Assembly: GCA_019914945.1 (NCBI GenBank)
Contig: CM034113.1
Coordinates: 5,684,850 to 5,748,849, forward strand
Direction of reading: 5' to 3'
DNA length: 64,000 bases
From: Typha latifolia
Taxonomy: Eukaryota; Streptophyta; Magnoliopsida; Poales; Typhaceae
Shown here: positions 58,018 to 64,000 of the stretch, piece by piece
How the letters are laid out: each line of letters starts with the position of its first letter
Numbering within the stretch: the first letter of the stretch is position 1
Notes under the pieces: model-generated
Seen by the model: only the letters and a program-made list of their open reading frames with translations
The model's database searches: none
Told to the model about the DNA's origin: nothing
Position numbers and translations under genes: made by a program

Positions 58018-61000
58018 TGTAACACCTACAACCCTAAATACATGCATGGCACGAGCCCACATGGCACGTGCGTGGCACCTGACTATTTGATTAGTTACTA
58101 ACAATCAAATAAACTTGTATCAACATCAAAAATTTATCAACAACATCTAAACTATGAATAACAGAAGTCTAACTGTTAACAGTACACGGATAACCCTACT
58201 TGAGCCCCACACAGGCCACAACACATCATCAAGACCTTTTCACCATAATATATACACAATGGTAGTATATACATAATTATACAAGTACAAAGTCACCTGT
58301 TAGAATATAAGATAAGGATAAAGACACACTTTAGAGGATGTCCACTAATACATCAAATAAGATAACTCATCTAATGCATAACACTAACCACACACTACTC
58401 TTCACCTACTAGCAAGATCTCTAAGGGAGTATCCTGCTCACTCGTTCATATAGGTTTTTGGAAATAAGAAAAAACAAATAGAGTTATGAGCTAAAAGCTT
58501 AGTGAATAAAACTTACCTCGAATTAGTGAAGCTAAACAAAGAGTAAATCATGTCCTGAATAATATAAATTCGAAAGAGCATCATGTTATGAATGAGAGTA
58601 TGAATGCAACATCAATAATATATAATTAAAATATAGATAACATGTCATAATTGATAAAAGTATATAATCCTCGATAATGAGTAAACAGATCTCCATGTCA
58701 TACTATCATCACAACTCTCTCTCAAATATGACACATGATGCATGCCAATCATGATCATGCTATGATATTAAATGCAACTATATATGATGTATATTGATCA
58801 CTCAACAATTAGGTAATCAGATGAGAAAAAAATCATATGTAGTTCTCAACATCTCCGTCATCAATATCATCTCTATATGTCATCACTATAGTAGACCACT
58901 GTGCATAGTCAACACCCGGTACTCGGTCTCAATATCATGCCCGAAGGCTCAGAGCATACTCTGCCATCTGCAAGGAGTATCTTAAATATAATCATTCCCT
59001 GCCATCCGCTAAGGGTATCAACATCTATCCAGACCGGGCACCTTTCTAGCTGATAAAAACCTCGTGAGGATAACTTGTCACATATGCCCTAGCGAATGGC
59101 ATGTGTCCGAATGTCTACTGCGCACACAGACTAACGACCTCAAACGTAAGGCCAACAGGATCGCGACTATGTCGAACGATCAATCATCTACCAAACACGT
59201 CCTAACCCTCGCGCCCACTCGGGTATCCTCACGCTTTCTATCAACTATCCCATCAATCATATTCCGTGCTTTCCTTCTAAATGACATATCATATACATAT
59301 ATCCAGTACAATAACAAGTCAATGCATAATAAGAATTTAGGTAGAATAGGAATCAAAAGAAAAATAATGCAATGTAGTTTCCGATCATGTGGTCAACACA
59401 TGCATATTTATGCTAATCTATTACATGCATACTCGTGCTACAAATTAATTGGACATAACATTATAACACTATAATCATCTTTCATAATCTCTATTTATCA
59501 TCATCATACTCATATCCAAGATCAGTTTAATTATATGCATGATAAAAATATGCTCGACTATAATCATCTCTAGATAAAGTCATATAATCATAACGGAGGC
59601 CAAAACATGCATGTACATAATATATAATATAACCTAATTTGATAAAGGCATTTAGGGGATAAGACTACTCACCACCACTGCAAATACCAAACAACCACTC
59701 GTTCACGTTGCTACGACAATGATCAAGCCTCAATAGCTAAGTCCACGGAGTCTTGACCATGAGGGTCGAAATCTGAAATTATTTAAGTAGTATGATGTTA
59801 GCCGTTTATCCCATTTAGAATTTATTAGTGCAAAATATAATAAATTATTTGATTTTATTAAATAACTTGATATACATTATATATATATATAATTCAGATG
59901 TCTTTATTCTAATTATATATATTAGGCATCATAATTAACCTCCTTAAGCATAAAAGAATCAGATATACAATACTATAATTAAAATATATGTACATAAAAT
60001 AACTAACTATAATCCAATTATTTGGCAATTACTACTTTTACTTAACTAGTTATTAATCATACATATAATAATCATTATCCATAAATATAAAAATAATTAT
60101 TTGAACTCAGCATTTTATTGCATAGAAAATAATATATAATAATAATAAGGTGCTAGAAACACATTGCATATTCAAATATATTAAATATATGCATGTATAA
60201 TCATACATAAACATTAATAGAAACTTACATAATTTAATTATTTTTAATAAAACTAACTATATATAATATAAGATTATTATCAATATGATTACATGTATTA
60301 ATCTAATAAACAATGGCTAAACCATATATAATCATATGCAAGTGTTTATAACTATAATTAATAAATTATTATACTAAAATACTTAGCTAATACTTATACT
60401 AGTGAGTGTAAGTTATCCAAATAATCTACCATCTAAATAAACTGATTTACCTAAATTTTAGAAACTAAATCATATAATTAATGTAACAAATTAAAAGGGA
60501 GTAATTCCCTTGTCATAGTGCTGGGCTTGGCACTGTCTACTACAGTGCTGGGTTGAGCCCAGCACTATTGTAGAGGGAGAATAGATGAGGAAGAAGAAAA
60601 AGAAGAAAGAAGAAGAAGAAAGGAGAAGAAGAAAGAAGGAAAAGACGAAGAAGAAAAAGAGAAGAGAAGAGAAGAAGGAGAAGGGAGAAGGGAGGAGGGA
60701 GCGGACTCGGGCTGGCGGGGAGGGGCTTGGTCGCTGTTGGCCAGTCAGCGGTCGGCCTCTCGCTGACGGCTCAGCTACGACGAGCTTGAGCTCAAGGCAA
60801 GAAAGAGAAAGGAGAGGGAGAGAGAGAGAGAGAGAGGAAGGAAAGAAAAGAGAGGGGAAGTGAGAGGTCTCACAGGTAGTGGCGGCTCTAGGGAAGATGT
60901 TGGCAATGGAGAGAAAGGAGTGCCAGAGAGAATAGAGAGAGAGAGAGAGAGAAGAAAGAAGAAGAAGAAAGAAGAAGAAGAAAGAAGAAGAAGAAAGAAG

Positions 61001-61205
61001 GAAAAGAAGAAGAAGAAAAAGAGAAGAGAAGAAAAGAAGGAGAAGGGAGGAGGGAGCGGACCCGGGCTGGCGGGGAGGGGCTCGGCCACTGCTGGCCAGC
61101 CAGTGGCAGGCCTCTCGCTGACGGCTTAGCTACGACGAGCCTGAGCTCAAGGCAAGAAAGAGAGAGGGAGAGGGAGAGAGAGAGAGAAAGAGAGAGAGAA
61201 AGAGG

Positions 61206-61245
<40 letters not shown>

Positions 61246-61404
61246 AAGAGGGAGAGAGAGAGCAACGATGGAGGGGAAAAGGGTGGCGGTGCTGGGGCCT
61301 GCCACGGTTAGCTGGCCACAGCCGATGGGCATGTGGCACCTCACTATGCAAGCTGCTCATGGGCACGAGGCCACTTTTTTTTAATCCCTTCTTGGGTTAT
61401 TACA
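58018..61404. mobile_element. Solo LTR (about 3.39 kb) inserted in the Copia element
   Basis: It begins TGTAACACC and ends GGTTATTACA (TG...CA, partly inverted). It interrupts a polyprotein that resumes in homologous order on the far side. The flanks CGTTT (58013-58017) and CTTTT (61405-61409) look like a 5-bp TSD with one change. No coding region, PBS or PPT inside. The length suggests a Ty3/Gypsy origin. It contains GTGCTGGGTTGAGCCCAGCAC-type hairpins near 60520-60565. Confidence 0.75.
60589..61299. repeat. 355-bp tandem duplication inside the solo LTR
   Basis: GCGGACTCGGGCTGG at 60701 recurs as GCGGACCCGGGCTGG at 61056. The flanking purine-rich GAA repeats and CTCGCTGACGGC...AGCTACGACGAG also repeat. 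The second halves diverge into different (GA)n runs. Open frames here are artefacts of purine repeats. Confidence 0.8.
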
Positions 61405-62226
61405 CTTTTGGTCGCTCAACATCCACCACTCCTCATCATGCTTCGTCCGGTGTCAAGGTGTTGTCCTCAGTGGCATCAATGTCTTGGGCATCCTACTTCA
61501 ACCATTGCTAGGTCTATCTTGAAATCCAATAATTTAGATTGTTCCTTCGAACAAGAGTCCTCAGTTTGTGATGCATGCCAACGTGCAAAGAGTCATCAAC
61601 TTCCTTATAATAATTTTGTTCATGTCACCACCTCTCCTCTTGAGCTTATTCACTCCGATGTGTGGGGACCTGCTCAAGCTTCTGTTGGAGGTTTCAAGTA
61701 CTATGTAAGTTTCTTGGATGATTATAGTCGCTACACTTGGATTTATCTCATTAAGCATAAATCAGATGTTGAGCAAATCTTTTATATTTTTCAAAATCAT
61801 GTTGAGAGCCTCTTGAATTCTAAAATTCACACTGTTCAATCTGATTGGGGAGGAGAGTACCACCGTCTACATAAGTATTTCCAGCGTTGTGGTATTGCTC
61901 ACCGTGTGTCATGCCCCTATACCTCACAGCAAAACGGTGTAGCCGAAAGGAAGCATAGACACATTGTTGAAACTGGCCTTGCTTTATTAGCGCATTCCTC
62001 TCTTTCTCTTAGATTTTGGGATGAAGCCTTCTTAACTGCATGCTACTTAATTAATTGTATGCCAAGCTATAATATCAATACTTCTACACCTATCACACGC
62101 CTTCTCAACATTACGCCATATTATACCTTTCTTCGCACTTTTGGTTGTGCATGTTGGCCTAGCCTTCAAAAATATAATTCTCATAAGTTGCAATTTCATT
62201 CCAAACTGTGTCTTCTTGGGGTATAG
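61405..62226 (+). pseudogene. Copia GAG-pre-integrase and integrase
   Basis: WHQCLGHP...CDAC forms the HHCC-type zinc region. The integrase core keeps all three acidic residues: Asp at 61657 (HSDVWGP), Asp at 61843 (QSDWGGEY) and Glu at 61945 (QNGVAERKHRH). Only 33 residues separate the second Asp and Glu, two fewer than usual. The frame ends at 62226 by a frameshift. Integrase inserts the cDNA into the host chromosome. Confidence 0.88.
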
Positions 62227-64000
62227 TTCTATGCATAAGGGATATAAGTGTCTTGACAAAAGCACTGGCCAGGTGTATATCTTGCGAGATGTTGTCTTTG
62301 ATAAATCCTTTTTCCCTTTTTCCACTCCTTCTCGGTCGGTCATCCCTTCTTTTGACGCTGTTTGTTTCCCTCAGTCTGAGCTGGCAATTGTGAATGATCA
62401 TATGCGAAATTATGACTTATCGCTTTTGTTGTCTAACACGTCTAATGCAGTTGCAGTTGCACCGCGTCCCATGCCTCCAATAGACGATCAGCGCATCTGC
62501 ATGATTGATGTCCCAGGTGCATGCAGTCCTGGGCCTGCTACCTCAACTCCTGGCCCAGGAAATCCTCCGCTGCAGCAACCGCTAAGTGCGGCGACCTCAG
62601 CACCCACGCTTGGCGACACCAATATCGAGCTTGCACCAGATGCTGCTCCCGCTAATGCTCCACCCGTGCATCAGATGATTACTCACCTCCGCGCCAACAA
62701 GACCTTCCCTAAGAAATTTATAGATGGCACTGTTCGATACACTCCAAATCATCGTGCTTTCTTTACTGAGCCTACATCTCATCGGCTTGCTCTTTCAGAT
62801 CCGGCTTGGCGCTCCGCTATGAAGGATGAGTTTGTTGCTCTTCAGAAGAATTGTATCTGGAGACTTGCGCCACGTTCACCGGGCATCAACATTGTTAGCA
62901 GTAAGTGGGTATTCAAGTTTAAACAGCGTCCGAATGGTTCCATTGATAAACATAAGGCGCGTTTGGTTGCTCGGGGGTTTACACAATAGTATGGTGTCAA
63001 TTATCAGGATACTTTCAGCCCTATTGTTAAGCCAGCCACTGTTCGTTTGATCCTTAGTTTGGCTGTCTCCAAGGGATGACATCTTTGCCAAATTGATGTG
63101 AGTAATGCCTTCCTTCATGGTTTTTTGGATGAAGATGTTTATATGCAGCAGCCACCAGATTTTGAAGATTTTCAACATCCATCCTATGTGTGCAAACTAC
63201 AAAAAGCGCTTTATAGTCTGAAACAATTACCTCACGCTTGGTTTTCTCGCCTCAGCGACCGTTTGCATCAGCTTGGGTTTCAGTCCTCCAAGGTAGATAC
63301 TTCATTCTTTCTGTTTCGCCATGGGGATATCACCATCTATATGCTTGTGTACATGGACGACATTGTTATTGCTGGTTCTTCCCAAAAGGTTGTTGATCAT
63401 TTGTTGTGCGCCCTGTCTTCCTCTTTTTCGATCAAAGATCTTGGTCGGTTGCCCTATTTTCTGGGGATTGAAGTCGTCTATAATTCAAGGGGAATCACCT
63501 TGATGCAGCACAAGTATGCCTCCGACCTCTTCACCGATCTCACATGGAGAATTGTAAGAGCATCTTAACCCCCATGTCTGTTATGGACAAACTTGCGTGC
63601 GACTATGGTACAGCTCTTGGTGATGATGATGTTTTCAATTATCGAAGCATAGTTAGAGGATTGCAATATCTTACGTTAACAAGGTCAGACATTTCTTTTG
63701 CTGTAAATAAGGTCTGCCAATATCTTTCCAAACCCACTGATGTGCATTGGGAGGTAGTCAAACGTATCTTAAGATACATCAAGGGCATAGCTGCTACGGG
63801 ATTCAGCATTCGGCGTTCCAACTCCACCCTCCTGAGTGTGTTCACAGACGCAAATTGGGCTGGTTGTGTAGATGACCGCAAGTCTACGGGAGGCTTTGCA
63901 GTATTCTTAGGCCCTAACCTGATCTCATGGAGTTCTTGCAAACAACCCACAGTGTCTCGGTCTAGCACTGAAGTTGAATACAAGGCCTTGGCGAATGGCA
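62227..64000 (+). pseudogene. Copia reverse transcriptase and RNase H (partial)
   Basis: After a Pro/Ala-rich linker, RT runs from about 62810 (WRSAMKDEF) with KARLVARGFTQ, QIDVSNAFLHG and catalytic YMDD at 63350-63361. Broken by TAG at 62987, TGA at 63077 (Trp expected) and a frameshift near 63540. RNase H follows ([31 protein letters not shown]) and is cut by the window edge. RT copies the RNA genome and RNase H removes it. Confidence 0.9.

Larger units (their letters stand above)
56404..64000 (+). mobile_element. Decayed Ty1/Copia (Ale-like) retrotransposon, interrupted, runs off the window
   Basis: Order: probable 5' LTR (about 56404-56636), PBS (56639-56650), gag, protease, a foreign solo LTR (58018-61404), GAG-pre-integrase, integrase, reverse transcriptase and RNase H to the window end. 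Protease-integrase-RT-RNase H order defines Copia. Gag resemblance (TRTNFLLWKAQL) suggests the Ale/Retrofit lineage. At least seven in-frame TAG or TGA codons in gag-protease, two in RT and four frameshifts make it non-functional. The 3' LTR is outside. Confidence 0.9.

Noticed and set aside
1..64000. CRISPR arrays, operons, ribosome binding sites, prophage or defence loci
   Set aside because: The window is plant nuclear DNA with spliced genes; no regularly spaced repeats or bacterial-type coding density are present.

Overview
The window is nuclear DNA from a flowering plant. It has long AT-rich introns with GT..AG boundaries, plant gene families, and many nested non-autonomous transposons and LTR retrotransposons. 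The GC-rich third codon positions of the P450 exons hint at a monocot, but I cannot name the species. There is no prokaryotic, CRISPR or operon-like structure.

Layout: (1) 1-9409, + strand: the 3' part of an RGLG-type E3 ubiquitin ligase gene (vWA/copine domain plus C-terminal RING), 11 visible exons. Its 4.5-kb first visible intron holds a SINE with a 10-bp target-site duplication (TSD) and a 2.26-kb solo LTR with a 5-bp TSD. (2) 9410-11639: the gap between two convergent genes. (3) 11640-41135, - strand: a complete GLE1 mRNA-export nucleoporin gene in about 15 exons over 29.5 kb. Its introns are a collection of MITEs (Harbinger-, Mutator- and hAT-like), two copies of a fold-back element and two copies of another interspersed repeat. 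(4) 41136-52180: gene-poor DNA with a GC-rich island, a decayed Copia gag, a 1.2-kb tandem duplication and an LTR-like segment. (5) 52181-54158, - strand: a complete two-exon CYP86B-like cytochrome P450, whose only intron is almost entirely a hAT-like MITE. (6) 56404-64000 (continues off the right edge): a decayed Ty1/Copia element, PBS to RNase H, split by a 3.39-kb solo LTR at 58018-61404.

The three host genes have no obvious pathway in common: ubiquitin signalling at the membrane, nuclear-pore mRNA export, and omega-hydroxylation of very-long-chain acyl groups for suberin and related lipids. The main unusual points are: the P450 intron coinciding with a hAT-like element whose flanking repeat overlaps both splice sites; a GLE1 start codon apparently split by an intron; three-level nesting of transposons in GLE1; premature stops in the Copia element that are almost all TAG at expected glutamine positions, as expected from CHG-methylation decay; and a 1.2-kb tandem duplication. 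I see no convincing wholly new molecular system. All exon coordinates come from reading frame and splice consensus by eye; none are backed by transcript data.
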